64,000 nucleotides of DNA from Alphaproteobacteria bacterium (GCA_024279135.1 JAJRRU010000010.1:310001-374000); one strand, 5' to 3'; shown: positions 16,825 to 27,126, counted from the stretch's first letter. Numbers and translations: made by a program. Notes: generated by a model not told the origin, from the sequence alone.

Positions 16825-17763
16825 GTGGGCACAACAATGAACGACACCAACGATCAAATCGATATGTCGCAGACCGAAGGGCGCTGGATGGAACAGGCCA
16901 AGATTTTGTCTGAAGCCCTGCCTTTCATGAAGCGCAACGCCGGTCAGACCATCGTTATCAAATACGGTGGTCATGCCATGGGTGATCCGGCAATGGCCCG
17001 GTTGTTCGCCCGTGATATGGTGGTGTTGCGTCAGGTCGGCAGCAATCCGCTGGTCGTGCACGGTGGCGGGCCCCAGATCGGTGCCATGCTGGAACGGTTA
17101 AATATCAAATGCGAATTTGTTGATGGTTTGCGCATTACCGACCAGCAAACCGTCGATGTGGTTGAAATGGTGCTGTCGGGATCCATCAACAAAAAAATTG
17201 TTTCTAATATCAATGAAGCCGGTGGTTTTGCTGTGGGCCTGTCCGGCAAGGATGGAAATTTGATTCAGGCGGAAAAACTGACCCGCACCCGGCACAATAC
17301 GGATTCCAATATTGAAGAAATCCTCGACCTGGGCCTTGTCGGCCAACCGCGTGAAATACGCCCTCATATACTCGATTTTTTCAGAAAGTCAGATATTACC
17401 CCGGTTATTGCCCCGATCGGCAGCGGACCGGATGGTCAGACCCTGAACATCAATGCCGATACCGTGGCCGGGGCTATCGCCGGATCGTTGTCTGCGCGTC
17501 GTCTGCTGATGCTGACCGATGTGGAAGGCGTGCTCGACAGCAAGGGCAAGTTAATATCGGAGCTGACTGTCTCTCAGGCCCGCGAACGGATTGCTGATGG
17601 GACCATATCGGGTGGCATGATCCCGAAAATCGAGACCTGTATTGAAGCCGTGGAAGCCGGTGTGCGTGGCGCGGTTATCATTGATGGCCGGGTCGCCCAT
17701 GCGGTGTTGGTGGAACTCTATACCGAACACGGTGCCGGGACTCGGATTTCGCCCGACCCTTAA
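16825..17763 (+). CDS. argB: acetylglutamate kinase
   Basis: A 312-residue amino-acid kinase family enzyme that phosphorylates N-acetylglutamate, the second step of arginine synthesis. It has the nucleotide loop [10 protein letters not shown], the substrate loop [10 protein letters not shown] and the late motif [10 protein letters not shown]. The longer N-terminal extension (starting [12 protein letters not shown]) fits the arginine-inhibited hexameric class (inference). The start is either GTG 16825 or, more likely, ATG 16837. Its stop overlaps that of the convergent GNAT gene in the palindrome TTAA (17760-17763). Confidence 0.95.
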   Translation: MGTTMNDTNDQIDMSQTEGRWMEQAKILSEALPFMKRNAGQTIVIKYGGHAMGDPAMARLFARDMVVLRQVGSNPLVVHGGGPQIGAMLERLNIKCEFVDGLRITDQQTVDVVEMVLSGSINKKIVSNINEAGGFAVGLSGKDGNLIQAEKLTRTRHNTDSNIEEILDLGLVGQPREIRPHILDFFRKSDITPVIAPIGSGPDGQTLNINADTVAGAIAGSLSARRLLMLTDVEGVLDSKGKLISELTVSQARERIADGTISGGMIPKIETCIEAVEAGVRGAVIIDGRVAHAVLVELYTEHGAGTRISPDP

Positions 17764-18269
17764 TCGTTGCCGCCGGTATTTTCCAATACAAAATATTCGC
17801 AATCAAAATCGTAGGCCCGTTTTATACCGCGATGGGTTAATCCTGTTTTGATCAGAACATTCCAGGATGGTTTATTGTCGGGGTGAGTTACGGCCACCAG
17901 TTTACCAAGTTTCAGGTTTTCCATGGCATACGCAGCCATACACCTTGCTGCCTCCGTTGCATACCCTTTGCCCCACATACCGCTCAGTAATCGATAACCA
18001 AGCTCGACCTCCGGTGTGTCATTGAGATAGATCAGGAATACCCAGCCCACAAAACGCTGGTCGCATGAGCGTTCTATGGCCCAGACACCGCCGCCCGCAG
18101 GTGCCCGTAAATTGTAGTAGCGCGACGCAGCAATAAATGCATCATCGTAAGGAATGGCCGGGCGAATGTATTCCATGACATCCCGATCGCTATCCATCTC
18201 CGCCAGGTAACACCGATCATCAATTCCCAGTGGCCGCAGAGTGAGCCGTTCTGTTTTATGCACGCTCAT
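17760..18269 (-). CDS. GNAT-family N-acetyltransferase (RimJ/RimL-like)
   Basis: A 169-residue acetyltransferase starting with the typical [13 protein letters not shown] strand. Motif A ([22 protein letters not shown]) holds the acetyl-CoA pyrophosphate loop. A late [18 protein letters not shown] motif is characteristic of the RimJ/RimL subgroup, which acetylates protein N-termini or small molecules. It ends against argB. The substrate cannot be told from the sequence. Confidence 0.88.
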   Translation of the reverse strand: MSVHKTERLTLRPLGIDDRCYLAEMDSDRDVMEYIRPAIPYDDAFIAASRYYNLRAPAGGGVWAIERSCDQRFVGWVFLIYLNDTPEVELGYRLLSGMWGKGYATEAARCMAAYAMENLKLGKLVAVTHPDNKPSWNVLIKTGLTHRGIKRAYDFDCEYFVLENTGGND

Positions 18270-18299
18270 GGTTCAAAATTTTCCTCAATCCTGTTTTTA

Positions 18300-18845
18300 T
18301 TAGCCATCAATAACCTGTCGGGCGATATCATAACTGTAACCGGCGCGTGCCAGTGCGGCCATGTGTTTATCCCGGTTTTGTTGCCGTTTTTCAAGATCGC
18401 CGTAGGGGCCGAGCCCTCGACGCCGGGCTAGCCTGATGGCGCCCTGGTGCTCTCTGGAGGTACCATCATCACAGTCTGCTTCGAGTTTTTGCAAGGCGGC
18501 CTCGATCAGTTCCCCGGAAACACCCTTTGCGCGTAATTTCAGGGTGATGACTTTTGCGCTGTTGCCGCGTTGGTGCAGGGTTCGCGCGCGGGCCTGTGCG
18601 AAGCTGGCATCATCGATCAGCCCGGCGGCTTGAAAACGTTCGACGATTTCAGCAACCCAGTCCAGGCCTTGTGGAATTTCTGTATGGTGATAATGGGCCG
18701 AACGATGGACCCGGCGGGTCAGGACATTGCGCAGGCTGTCAGCGGTACTGGAAAACCGTTCCACATAATATAGTGCGGCATTTTCCAGATGTGACTTGGT
18801 GGCTTTTTTCGGCAGTTTCTTGGTCTTGTCGGTTTCGTTTTTCAT
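18300..18845 (-). CDS. recX: RecX-like regulator of RecA
   Basis: A 181-residue protein with three-helix repeats typical of RecX (LENAALYYVERFSSTADSLRNVL; GLIDDASFAQARARTLHQRGNS; GYSYDIARQVID). RecX binds RecA filaments and inhibits their extension. recA is not in the window. The N-terminal tail is Lys/Thr-rich. It is divergent from the ABC-2 permease across 58 bases. Confidence 0.88.
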   Translation of the reverse strand: MKNETDKTKKLPKKATKSHLENAALYYVERFSSTADSLRNVLTRRVHRSAHYHHTEIPQGLDWVAEIVERFQAAGLIDDASFAQARARTLHQRGNSAKVITLKLRAKGVSGELIEAALQKLEADCDDGTSREHQGAIRLARRRGLGPYGDLEKRQQNRDKHMAALARAGYSYDIARQVIDG

Positions 18846-18903
18846 TTCCGGGGCTTTTGTCTATTGTGCGATCATAATCTTACACCAAGGTGAAGCGAGT
18901 GCA

Positions 18904-19704
18904 ATGAGTGCGACGAACCGGGACATGACGTCTCTAAAAACATATAACTGGATTGGCCTGTGGACGCTTTATATGCGCGAGGTGCGCCGCTTCATGAAGG
19001 TTTATACCCAGACCCTGGCAGCGCCTGCGGTGACGGCTTTGCTGTTTCTGGTGGTGTTTGCCCTGGCCCTCGGCGGGGCCGATCGCCAGATTTTGGGCAT
19101 TTCGTTTGTAACATTTCTGGCGCCCGGGTTGGTTATGATGGCCATTGCCCAGAATGCCTTCGCCAACACCTCGTCGTCCATGGTGGTGTCCAAGGTTCAG
19201 GGTAATATTGTCGATATTCTGTTGCCTCCGCTGAGTGCCCACGAATTGACCACAGGTATTGCGCTGGGTGGCATGACCCGGGGTGTGGTGGTTGGTAGTG
19301 TGGTCGGTATCGTTATGGCATTTTTTGTAGATTTGCAGATCAACCATCTTTTTTATGTGGTGTTCCACGGCTTTGCCGCTTCGTTGATGTTATCGTTGAT
19401 CGGCATCATGGCCGGGATATGGTCTGAAAAATTTGATCATATCGCCGCCGTTACCAATTTTATCGTTACCCCGTTATCCTTTCTGTCGGGGACTTTCTAT
19501 ACCATCAACCAGTTGCCGGAAACCGCCCAGATGCTGGCCCGACTCAACCCGTTTTTCTATATGATTGACGGCTTTCGATATGGTTTTATCGGCCATGCGG
19601 ATGCCGATCCTCTCTTTGGTGTCGCGGTGTTATGTGTGATCAACATATGCCTGTGGATGGGCTGTCACCGGATGTTTGCTTCCGGTTACAAGTTGAAAGA
19701 CTAA
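18904..19704 (+). CDS. ABC-2 type transporter permease
   Basis: The ATG at 18904 is preferred because AAGGTGA (18889) precedes it and the longer frame would overlap recX. The 266-residue product has six hydrophobic segments and the ABC-2 signature region near residues 185-215 (TPLSFLSGTFYTINQLPE). It resembles NodJ/YadH-type export permeases, which move polysaccharides or drugs out of the cell together with a separate ATPase. No ABC ATPase gene is adjacent, so it is an orphan in this window. Confidence 0.88.
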   Translation: MSATNRDMTSLKTYNWIGLWTLYMREVRRFMKVYTQTLAAPAVTALLFLVVFALALGGADRQILGISFVTFLAPGLVMMAIAQNAFANTSSSMVVSKVQGNIVDILLPPLSAHELTTGIALGGMTRGVVVGSVVGIVMAFFVDLQINHLFYVVFHGFAASLMLSLIGIMAGIWSEKFDHIAAVTNFIVTPLSFLSGTFYTINQLPETAQMLARLNPFFYMIDGFRYGFIGHADADPLFGVAVLCVINICLWMGCHRMFASGYKLKD

Positions 19705-19769
19705 ACCGGCGCACCTTAGTTCCTGCGCTTCGCATTTTCCCGGTTCCGGTCTTACCGGCAAACCAGTCA

Positions 19770-19798
19770 TTGACAGGCCCGGGGGCAATCCCGATAAT
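19770..19798 (+). promoter_or_regulatory. near-consensus sigma70 promoter of argD-argF-hslO
   Basis: The -35 box TTGACA (19770-19775) and -10 box GATAAT (19793-19798) are 17 bases apart, with transcription expected near 19805. The leader to the argD ATG is about 47 bases. I see no clear ARG-box palindrome. Confidence 0.75.
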
Positions 19799-19851
19799 CC
19801 CCGGCTTTTCGCCTTATTCGTCAATAGACTTATACAGAATTGGAGAAAACC

Positions 19852-21033
19852 ATGATCGACAGCATCATGCCGACCTATGCCAGAATCGATATTGCCTTTG
19901 ATCGCGGGGAAGGTGTCTACCTGTATGATACCAACGGGCGGCGATATCTGGATTTCCTGGCCGGTATTGCGGTCGATTGCCTGGGTCATTGCCACCCCCA
20001 TCTGGTGAAAGAGCTGACCAGCCAGGTTGGCAAACTGTGGCATACCTCTAATTTATACCGGGTTCCCGGGCAGGAAAAACTGGCCGATCGGCTGGTGGCA
20101 AACAGCTTTGCTGACTCAGTATTTTTTACCAATTCCGGGGCCGAAGCTATCGAATGTGGCTTGAAATCTATTCGCCGCTATCACTATCTCAATGGTGCAC
20201 CGGAACGCTACCGGGTAATCTGTGCCGCCAATGCTTTCCATGGCCGGACACTGGCAACCATTGCCGCAGGTGGCCAGGCCAAACACCTGGAGGGGTTCGG
20301 TCCTGCGGTGGATGGCTTCGATCATGTTGCCTTCGGTAATCTGAACGAAATGCGGGCCGCTATAACACCCCAGACCGCAGCCATTCTGGTCGAACCGGTT
20401 CAGGGCGAAGGCGGTGTAAACCCTGCTCCGCAAGGATATCTGGAAGAACTGCGCGCTATCGCCGATGAATTCGGTTTATTATTAATGTTCGATGAGGTGC
20501 AGTGCGGGATCGGGCGGACCGGAAGGTTGTTTGCCCACGAATGGGCTGGTATAGTGCCCGATGTTATGGCCATTGCGAAGGGTATTGGCGGCGGTTTCCC
20601 CGTTGGTGCCTGCCTTGCTGTTGAGAAGGTCGCTTCGGTTATGACGGCGGGAACCCATGGTACGACTTATGGTGGAAATCCGTTGGCTATGGCTGCGGCT
20701 AATGCGGTTCTCGACGTGATCCTTGAAGATGGATTTATCGCCAATGTTGAGCACACGGGCCGGTATTTCCGACAAAAACTTGAAGGGCTGGTCAGTAAAT
20801 ATCCCGCTGTTTTGGAAGCCGTCAGTGGCAAAGGCCTGATGCTTGGCCTGCGCGCAACGGCAGATGGCGGCAATAGTGCGCTGAATAATGAACTGTTCGG
20901 ACTGGGGCTGTTGACAGCTCTCGCCGGCAATAATGTGGTCCGGTTTGTGCCGCCCTTGATCGTGAACGAGCAACACATTGATGATGCAATTTCGATGATA
21001 GATCAGGCTTGTCAGAAACTGAGTGCTGCTTGA
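19852..21033 (+). CDS. argD: acetylornithine aminotransferase
   Basis: A class III aminotransferase of 393 residues from ATG 19852, which has GGAG at 19842; the upstream TTG 19840 lacks this spacing. The PLP lysine is in [15 protein letters not shown]. Other landmarks are [32 protein letters not shown] and [14 protein letters not shown]. It converts N-acetylglutamate semialdehyde to N-acetylornithine and may also serve in lysine synthesis. argF starts 16 bases after its stop. Confidence 0.95.
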   Translation: MIDSIMPTYARIDIAFDRGEGVYLYDTNGRRYLDFLAGIAVDCLGHCHPHLVKELTSQVGKLWHTSNLYRVPGQEKLADRLVANSFADSVFFTNSGAEAIECGLKSIRRYHYLNGAPERYRVICAANAFHGRTLATIAAGGQAKHLEGFGPAVDGFDHVAFGNLNEMRAAITPQTAAILVEPVQGEGGVNPAPQGYLEELRAIADEFGLLLMFDEVQCGIGRTGRLFAHEWAGIVPDVMAIAKGIGGGFPVGACLAVEKVASVMTAGTHGTTYGGNPLAMAAANAVLDVILEDGFIANVEHTGRYFRQKLEGLVSKYPAVLEAVSGKGLMLGLRATADGGNSALNNELFGLGLLTALAGNNVVRFVPPLIVNEQHIDDAISMIDQACQKLSAA

Positions 21034-21049
21034 TATAGAGGTTAATTTA

Positions 21050-21967
21050 ATGGATACGACGACTGAAACTCCGGTGCAACATTTTCTGGGATTGAACCAT
21101 GTGAGCCACGATGGCTTGCGTGACATTCTCAATACGGGTGTTGCTTTCAAGCATGAAAGCCATAATTCCCTACCTTTGCAGGGCAAGACACTGGCGATGA
21201 TTTTCGAGAAACCATCGACCCGGACACGAGTCTCCTTTCAGGTTGGAATGCAACAGCTTGGTGGCGATGTTGTCTTGCTTTCTGAAGCCGATTCGCAAAT
21301 CGGTCGCGGCGAAACCATTGCCGATACGGCCCGCGTGCTTTCACGCTATGTGGACGCCATCATGATCCGAACCGATGACCACGACAAGCTCCATGAACTG
21401 GCTGCCCATGCCACTGTTCCGGTCATCAATGGCCTGACTGATAATACTCATCCCTGTCAGTTGATGGCTGACATTATGACCTACGAGGAACATCGCGGTA
21501 CCATAACCGGGGCGACGGTTGCCTGGTGCGGCGATGGTAATAATGTGGCAGCAAGCTGGGTTCATGCCGCCGCTCGTTTCGGATTTACCTTAAAGCTGGC
21601 AACACCACCCGAACGCCGGGTCAATCCGGCCATGGTCGCGTGGGCAGAAAAAAATGGTGGTTTGATTATCCAGAGCGATGATGTCGATGCCATGGTCGAG
21701 GGCGCCGATGTGGTGGTCACTGATACCTGGATTTCCATGGGCGATGAGCTCAGCAATGCCCATAACCTGTTCAAGCCTTATCAGGTTAATGAGGCTTTGA
21801 TGGCGCGGGCCAAACCAGAAGCCCTGTTCATGCATTGCCTGCCAGCCCATCGCGGCGAGGAGGTCACCGATGGGGTCATCGATGGCCCGCAATCGGTTGT
21901 CTGGGATGAGGCAGAGAACCGCCTTCATGTCCAGAAAGGTATTCTGGTCTGGTCCATGATAGGTTAA
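21050..21967 (+). CDS. argF: ornithine carbamoyltransferase
   Basis: A 305-residue OTCase from ATG 21050, preceded by AGAGG. It has the carbamoyl-phosphate loop [11 protein letters not shown], the ornithine motif [12 protein letters not shown] and the catalytic [11 protein letters not shown]. It makes citrulline from ornithine and carbamoyl phosphate. It is second in the argD-argF-hslO operon, a standard alphaproteobacterial order. Confidence 0.96.
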   Translation: MDTTTETPVQHFLGLNHVSHDGLRDILNTGVAFKHESHNSLPLQGKTLAMIFEKPSTRTRVSFQVGMQQLGGDVVLLSEADSQIGRGETIADTARVLSRYVDAIMIRTDDHDKLHELAAHATVPVINGLTDNTHPCQLMADIMTYEEHRGTITGATVAWCGDGNNVAASWVHAAARFGFTLKLATPPERRVNPAMVAWAEKNGGLIIQSDDVDAMVEGADVVVTDTWISMGDELSNAHNLFKPYQVNEALMARAKPEALFMHCLPAHRGEEVTDGVIDGPQSVVWDEAENRLHVQKGILVWSMIG

Positions 21968-21974
21968 AACCGGC

Positions 21975-22880
21975 ATGATCGAGGTTGCGGGTAACACCGA
22001 TTACATCCAGTCTTTTCAGGTCGAAGGCCAGGGCGGTGGCGCGGCTCTGCGCGGTCGTATGGTGCGTGTGGGGCCGGCTTTATGCCAGGCCCTTGGTCGG
22101 CATGACTATCCATCGGTAGTCTTTCAATTGTTGGCGGAAACCGTTGTTTTATCGCTCATTTTATCCAGCACGCTTAAGTACCAGGGGGTCTTTACCCTGC
22201 AAACCAAAAGCGAAGGGCCGATTAAGACCCTGATGGCCGATGTAACCCACAACCAGGGTTTTCGGTGTTATGCCAATGTAGATGAGGAAAAACTGGCGGC
22301 TGTCCTGAAAAACGATGCATCACCGTCCTTGATGGGATTGCTGGGGCCGGGTTATCTGTCGTTTAACGTTGACCAGGGCCCGGATATGGAACCCTATCAG
22401 GGAATAACAGAACTGAAGGGTTCCACGCTGGTTGATTGCGCCCATCACTATTTTCAGCAATCCGAACAACTCAGAACGGCCGTGGTTGCACTGGCTGAAA
22501 ACCGCGGTCAGGTCGCCGGTGCATTGATGATCCAGCAATTACCCCTGAACGAAAACCTGCCTGATCTTGTCAGCGATAGCGAGGAAAACTGGCGACGTGC
22601 GGTTACGTTGATGAGTACCGTTACGGCGCGTGAGCTGCTTGACGAGGGGTTGCCTGCCGAGGATTTGCTGTTCCGGTTGTTCCATGAGGATGGCGTTCGG
22701 TTGTTTGACCGGGAAACCATCAGCAATGTATGTCGCTGCTCGGAAGCCAAAATACGTCAAACCCTGTTATCTTTCGATCCACAAGAGCTTGAAGACCTGT
22801 ATGAAAATAATTCCATTGAGGTGGTCTGTGAATTTTGCAAAACACAGTATAATTTCAGTCATGAAGATATGGTGGTATAG
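21975..22880 (+). CDS. hslO: redox-regulated holdase chaperone Hsp33
   Basis: A 301-residue Hsp33. The C-terminal zinc switch is intact: CRC (about residues 255-257) and CEFC (about 288-291). On oxidation these four cysteines release zinc and the protein unfolds into an active holdase. It starts 7 bases after argF and is co-transcribed with it. Confidence 0.95.
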   Translation: MIEVAGNTDYIQSFQVEGQGGGAALRGRMVRVGPALCQALGRHDYPSVVFQLLAETVVLSLILSSTLKYQGVFTLQTKSEGPIKTLMADVTHNQGFRCYANVDEEKLAAVLKNDASPSLMGLLGPGYLSFNVDQGPDMEPYQGITELKGSTLVDCAHHYFQQSEQLRTAVVALAENRGQVAGALMIQQLPLNENLPDLVSDSEENWRRAVTLMSTVTARELLDEGLPAEDLLFRLFHEDGVRLFDRETISNVCRCSEAKIRQTLLSFDPQELEDLYENNSIEVVCEFCKTQYNFSHEDMVV

Positions 22881-22925
22881 TGACGTCAATGGTGACAGTT
22901 CTCTTGCAACGAGATAGGAAAATTC

Positions 22926-23510
22926 ATGATGGCTTTACGCAATAGCTTTGTTTTTATGATCTGCGCCGTGGTTCTGGCGGGGTGTGTCAAAACCACGTCG
23001 GTGGTCATGCCGGAAATTACCTTTACCCACATGAAACCCTATTCCCTGGCGGTTGGCGAACTGCGTGTTGAGCAAACTTTCGAAGCCTCGCAAACCGCGC
23101 CACGGATTGAATTGCGTATGAAACAACCGCCTGTCCAGACCTTGCGCCGCTGGGCTGCCGATCGGTTGACGGCGGTTGGCGGCAAGGCCTTCGCCCGGTT
23201 TGTTGTTGTCGATGCCAGCGTCATCGAACAGGCCCTGGCGACCGATGGCAGCTTTACGGCCTATTTTACCAATGAACAGGCCGCCCGGTATGAAGCGACT
23301 GTTGAGGCTTTTCTGGAAATACAATCCGATGACGGCCTGAAAAAAGCCAGTGCGGTGACACGGGTCAAACACGCCGTGACAATCGCGGAGAAGTCATCCC
23401 TCAATGATCGTGAGCAGGCCTTGTTTGATCTGGTTGAAGGTTTGATGAAAGAATTTAACGCCCGCATGGAAAAAAGTATGGTGGAACATTTATCACCGTG
23501 GATGCGTTAG
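22926..23510 (+). CDS. lipoprotein of unknown function
   Basis: A 194-residue protein with a clear lipoprotein signal: MMALRNSF, a hydrophobic core and VLAGC (Cys20). The mature part is a mixed alpha/beta domain with QTLRRWAADRLTAVGGKAFARFVVVDASVIEQ (in two pieces) and a Lys-rich C-terminal helix. It lies 45 bases after hslO and 35 before the radical SAM gene on the same strand, so it may share a transcript with either. I recognise no named family. Confidence 0.75.
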   Translation: MMALRNSFVFMICAVVLAGCVKTTSVVMPEITFTHMKPYSLAVGELRVEQTFEASQTAPRIELRMKQPPVQTLRRWAADRLTAVGGKAFARFVVVDASVIEQALATDGSFTAYFTNEQAARYEATVEAFLEIQSDDGLKKASAVTRVKHAVTIAEKSSLNDREQALFDLVEGLMKEFNARMEKSMVEHLSPWMR

Positions 23511-23545
23511 GCTTAACAATCAGGTCGTTATCGATTGTATGAAAA

Positions 23546-24973
23546 ATGTATGATTCGGAACTCGATAAGCAACTTAGACGGGTCGCTAACGAAGCTATTT
23601 CTGAATATGAAGCCAAAAACGATGACGCGGCGAGGCGTGCGATTATCCGGACCATCGATATGTTGTCGGGTTTTGAGGAACACCTGTTTCATAGCGAAGA
23701 AATAATATTACCGTTGATGCAGATTATGCGGTCGCTTGGTGATCAGGATAACTGTAACCGGCTGGACGAGTTGCTGAGCGCCATGATGGGCGAAGGGCGT
23801 ATCCAGCGAAATCAAGCCAGCACAGACAAACTGTCAGCCACAATGCAGCAGATAAAAGCCCGGTTACAGTCGGGCGTGAGTGCGACTGAAATATCATGGC
23901 TGCAAAAAACAATCGTCGAGCTGATTGCGCATCATGCATGGCATTTTGATGAATATCAGATGGTTTGCGAGCTTGTTCATATTGCGCAGAAACATGGTCT
24001 TGATGGCCAGATTCACGGCCTGCAATCATTGCGGGGCAACTTGCGGGCACAACAGATAAAGGGCGATATTTATGGTAGCGAAGCAAATAAACTTTATCTG
24101 GACTGGATCGATTATCCGGCCATCATAACCATTGAAACATTCATGAAATGTAATGCCCGGTGTTCTTTTTGCCCCTATCCAATGATGGAGGAACAAGGCA
24201 TTCGGGCGGATCAAAAATTAAGCAAACAGTTGTTTGAAAAAATTATCAATGATTTGAAAGACATTCCACCGGAAAGCAGTTTCACCATCAATCTGTCCCG
24301 CGTTAACGAACCGCTGCTCGATACGCGGATTTATGGATTTATGAAAATCATCGATGATCAGCTGCAAAACTGTGATATCTGGCTGCCGTCAAATGGCTCC
24401 ACATTGACGGAAAAAAATATTCGCAAATTAAATGACATCAACTGTTTCACGACCCTTGGAATTTCCATAAACAGCAACAATCCCGAAGATTATGAACGCA
24501 TTATGGGGCTGCCGTTTGAGCGAACAGTAAAAAATATTGATCGTTTGCATGAAATGAAATGCGCCGGCAAGATAAACTTTAATGTGCGGCTGACTCATGT
24601 GACAAATTCGCGGCAGAAAAGCGTGGAAATCAATAATTGGCTGGTTGAGCGATGGCCGGAGTTCAATCCATGTTCCTACCGTGCCATGGACTGGTTGGGA
24701 CTGATGCCAGATGAAACCCGCGGTCAGGAGCCGTCTGACGTACCGGCTTTACCCTGCCTCGACTGGCATCAGGTTCACATTCTGGCTGACGGCAGCGAGG
24801 CGTTGTGTTGTTTTGATGCTCTGGGAAAATTTGCCTCGGGCAACGTCAACGATCAGCACATCCTGGAAATGTATAATGTGGACTGGCAGCGCAAGGCGCG
24901 CAGGTTGCTGGTTTCCCGGCGCTCAGATATTGTTCCGAAAATATGCCACGGTTGCCCCAGTCCGTTTGTCTGA
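23546..24973 (+). CDS. radical SAM/SPASM-like protein with helical N-terminal domain
   Basis: A 475-residue protein. Residues 1-185 form an all-helical, His/Cys-containing domain that I do not recognise. The radical SAM core starts near 190, with the 4Fe-4S motif KCNARCSFC (Cys202, 206, 209) and a substrate and SAM region (SFTINLSRVNEPLLD, WLPSNGSTLT). The C-terminal part has the SPASM-type spacing Cys404, Cys421/422, and CHGC (467/470), predicting a second Fe-S cluster. SPASM proteins mature peptides or carry out difficult radical chemistry. No precursor peptide is evident nearby. The substrate is unknown. Confidence 0.85.
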   Translation: MYDSELDKQLRRVANEAISEYEAKNDDAARRAIIRTIDMLSGFEEHLFHSEEIILPLMQIMRSLGDQDNCNRLDELLSAMMGEGRIQRNQASTDKLSATMQQIKARLQSGVSATEISWLQKTIVELIAHHAWHFDEYQMVCELVHIAQKHGLDGQIHGLQSLRGNLRAQQIKGDIYGSEANKLYLDWIDYPAIITIETFMKCNARCSFCPYPMMEEQGIRADQKLSKQLFEKIINDLKDIPPESSFTINLSRVNEPLLDTRIYGFMKIIDDQLQNCDIWLPSNGSTLTEKNIRKLNDINCFTTLGISINSNNPEDYERIMGLPFERTVKNIDRLHEMKCAGKINFNVRLTHVTNSRQKSVEINNWLVERWPEFNPCSYRAMDWLGLMPDETRGQEPSDVPALPCLDWHQVHILADGSEALCCFDALGKFASGNVNDQHILEMYNVDWQRKARRLLVSRRSDIVPKICHGCPSPFV

Positions 24974-25004
24974 TTGTCTGTGTATTAAATTGTCTGTGCA
25001 TTAA
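24973..25004. repeat. imperfect 16-bp tandem repeat
   Basis: Two copies of a 16-mer (attgtctgtgtattaa and attgtctgtgcattaa, one mismatch) stand head to tail, immediately after the radical SAM stop and before the convergent trkH stop. There is no obvious function. Confidence 0.8.
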
Positions 25005-25007
25005 ACG

Positions 25008-26462
25008 CTAACCGCGCCAGAACGAGCGGGTAAACAGGATCAGGACCGTAAACAGCTCCAGCCGTCCCAACAGCATTCCCCAGCACAAAAGCCATTTTGC
25101 GGCGTCCGGTAAGGACTGGAAATTTCCACCGGGGCCGACGATGGGGCCCAACGCCGGGCCAACATTGGAGATCGATGTGGCCGCACTGGAAATAGCCGAC
25201 AGGAAATCAAGCCCCAGCATGCCGAGCCCCAGGGCCAGCAGGGCGTAACAAACACCAAAAACGAAGAAAAAACTCAGCACCGATGTCATGACCTCATCGG
25301 AAATGGGCCGATTGTTATATTGTGCTATGAAGATGCCATGGGGTTGCAGGAGATGGCGCATCTGGGTCCGGGCGCCGGAATACAGGACCTGAAACCGGAA
25401 AACCTTGATGCCACAGGTGGTCGAACCGGCACAACCGCCAATGAACATGATGAAAAAGAACAGCGGCGTGGCGAAAGCCCCCCACATGGTGTAATCCTCG
25501 CTGGCATAACCTGTGCCGGTGATGATGGAAACCACGTTGAAGGCAGCATATCGGAAGGCACTGGTCAGGTCGCGCCCCTGGTCCAGCCACAACCAGCCGG
25601 TCGCGACCATAATAGCCATCGCCACGGCGACCATGAACACCTGAACCTGGCTGTCGCGGAACAGCGTGCCCCAACTGCCTTGCAGGGTTTTCATATAATG
25701 CAGGAATGGCAAGGCTCCCAGCAACATGCCAAGGGTCGCGATCATATCGATAGACATACTGTCGAAATAACCAAAGGATCGATCCGATGTGGAAAACCCG
25801 CCTGTGGCAATGGTTGTCATGGCATGGGTGATGGCCTCAAATCCGGTCATGCCGGCACCCCAGTACGCGCCGGAAAAAATGATGGTCAGGATCAGGTAAA
25901 TGACGCCGATCATGGCCGCGGCCTGTGCCGCACGGGGCAGGGCTTTTTCGCTCTGGTCGGAAGATTCCATGCGGAAAAGTTGCATTCCGCCAACCCTCAA
26001 CATGGGCATGATGGCAATGGCCATGACAATAATACCGATGCCGCCGACCCATTGCAGCAGGGCTCGCCAGAGTAAAATTCCCGGTGGCGCATAATCCAGT
26101 CCGTTGATCACCGTGGAACCGGTTGTGGTCAGGCCAGACATGGCTTCAAAAAACGAATCCGTGTAGCTGAGTCCCATATTGCTGAAATACAGGGGAAAAG
26201 CGGCGAAGGTTGTCAGGAAGATCCAGGACAAGGTGGTGATAATGAAAGCCTGTCGAACGTTAAGCTGTGTGCCACCGGAACGGGACGCCAGTGCCATGGC
26301 CGCCCCGACAAACAGGGTGACACCAGCCGAGGTCATGAATATCTGCCAGTCGGAATTGTCTTCCGCATAGTCGACAATTGCAGGAATACACATGAAGATC
26401 GCCAGCGTGATCAGCAAGATGCCAATAACTAGAAATACCGGGCGAAAATCAATCGAGCTCAT
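25008..26462 (-). CDS. trkH: Trk-type potassium transporter membrane subunit
   Basis: This 484-residue polytopic protein has the four pore-loop repeats of the Trk/Ktr/HKT family. These include EAMSGLTTTGSTVI (first selectivity filter), FEAITHAMTTIATGGFST (second), IITGTGYASEDY (third) and SSAATSISNVGPALG (fourth). It takes up K+ with a cytoplasmic TrkA/KtrA NAD-binding subunit that is not in this window. It ends 34 bases from the convergent radical SAM gene and lies 22 bases downstream of folE. Confidence 0.93.
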   Translation of the reverse strand: MSSIDFRPVFLVIGILLITLAIFMCIPAIVDYAEDNSDWQIFMTSAGVTLFVGAAMALASRSGGTQLNVRQAFIITTLSWIFLTTFAAFPLYFSNMGLSYTDSFFEAMSGLTTTGSTVINGLDYAPPGILLWRALLQWVGGIGIIVMAIAIMPMLRVGGMQLFRMESSDQSEKALPRAAQAAAMIGVIYLILTIIFSGAYWGAGMTGFEAITHAMTTIATGGFSTSDRSFGYFDSMSIDMIATLGMLLGALPFLHYMKTLQGSWGTLFRDSQVQVFMVAVAMAIMVATGWLWLDQGRDLTSAFRYAAFNVVSIITGTGYASEDYTMWGAFATPLFFFIMFIGGCAGSTTCGIKVFRFQVLYSGARTQMRHLLQPHGIFIAQYNNRPISDEVMTSVLSFFFVFGVCYALLALGLGMLGLDFLSAISSAATSISNVGPALGPIVGPGGNFQSLPDAAKWLLCWGMLLGRLELFTVLILFTRSFWRG

Positions 26463-26484
26463 GGATTAAGGGCCCTGCCAACCA

Positions 26485-27126
26485 TCAAAGATGCCCGGAT
26501 TCGATGGTCGTCGGGCTGCCGATCATGGCGAGCAACTCGCGACGTGTGGTGGGATCACTTCGAAAGGCTCCCAACATGCGGCTGGTGACCATGGTAACAC
26601 CGGGTTTATGGATGCCGCGGGTGGTCATGCATTGATGGGCGGCTTCCATAATGACGGCTGTGCCAAAGGGTTGCAGCACTTCATCGATTGTGTTGGCAAT
26701 CTGGGCCGTCATTTTTTCCTGAATTTGCAGGCGTTTTGAGAACGTGTCTACCAGTCGGGCTAATTTGGATATACCGACCACCCGGGTTCGCGGCAGGTAG
26801 GCGATATGGACTTTGCCGATAATCGGTGCCATGTGATGTTCACAATGGGACTCGAAACGAATATTACGCAACAGGACTATTTCATCATATCCTTCGGTTT
26901 CTTCAAAGGTGCGTTCCAGATAAGCCCTCGGATCGATGTTGTATCCGGAATAAAATTCTTCATAGGATCGAACGACCCTTGACGGGGTGTCGTATAATCC
27001 TTCTCGTTCAGGATCATCGCCAGCCCAGCGTAACAATGTCCGCACGGCGTCTTCGGCCTGTTCACGGCTGGGGCGGGTTTTGGTATCTGTGGTATCCGGG
27101 GCGGCTGTTTTTGAAGTTCTGGACAT
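26485..27126 (-). CDS. folE: GTP cyclohydrolase I
   Basis: A FolE that turns GTP into dihydroneopterin triphosphate, the first step of folate synthesis. The zinc and catalytic residues are seen in [20 protein letters not shown] (Cys and two His) and in the later HQCMTTRG Cys. ATG at 27126 ([10 protein letters not shown]) gives 213 residues; an open upstream start at 27180 adds 18 residues without conserved features. The early helix with [18 protein letters not shown] is standard. Confidence 0.95.
   Translation of the reverse strand: MSRTSKTAAPDTTDTKTRPSREQAEDAVRTLLRWAGDDPEREGLYDTPSRVVRSYEEFYSGYNIDPRAYLERTFEETEGYDEIVLLRNIRFESHCEHHMAPIIGKVHIAYLPRTRVVGISKLARLVDTFSKRLQIQEKMTAQIANTIDEVLQPFGTAVIMEAAHQCMTTRGIHKPGVTMVTSRMLGAFRSDPTTRRELLAMIGSPTTIESGHL

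Noticed and set aside
17760-17763. Overlapping stops of argB and the GNAT gene (TTAA) as a regulatory device
   Set aside because: A palindromic TTAA shared by convergent stop codons is a common coincidence; no further structure supports regulation.
25320-26075. A 251-codon plus-strand frame inside trkH
   Set aside because: Antisense shadow, rich in His/Gly/Gln as expected from the complement of a membrane protein gene.
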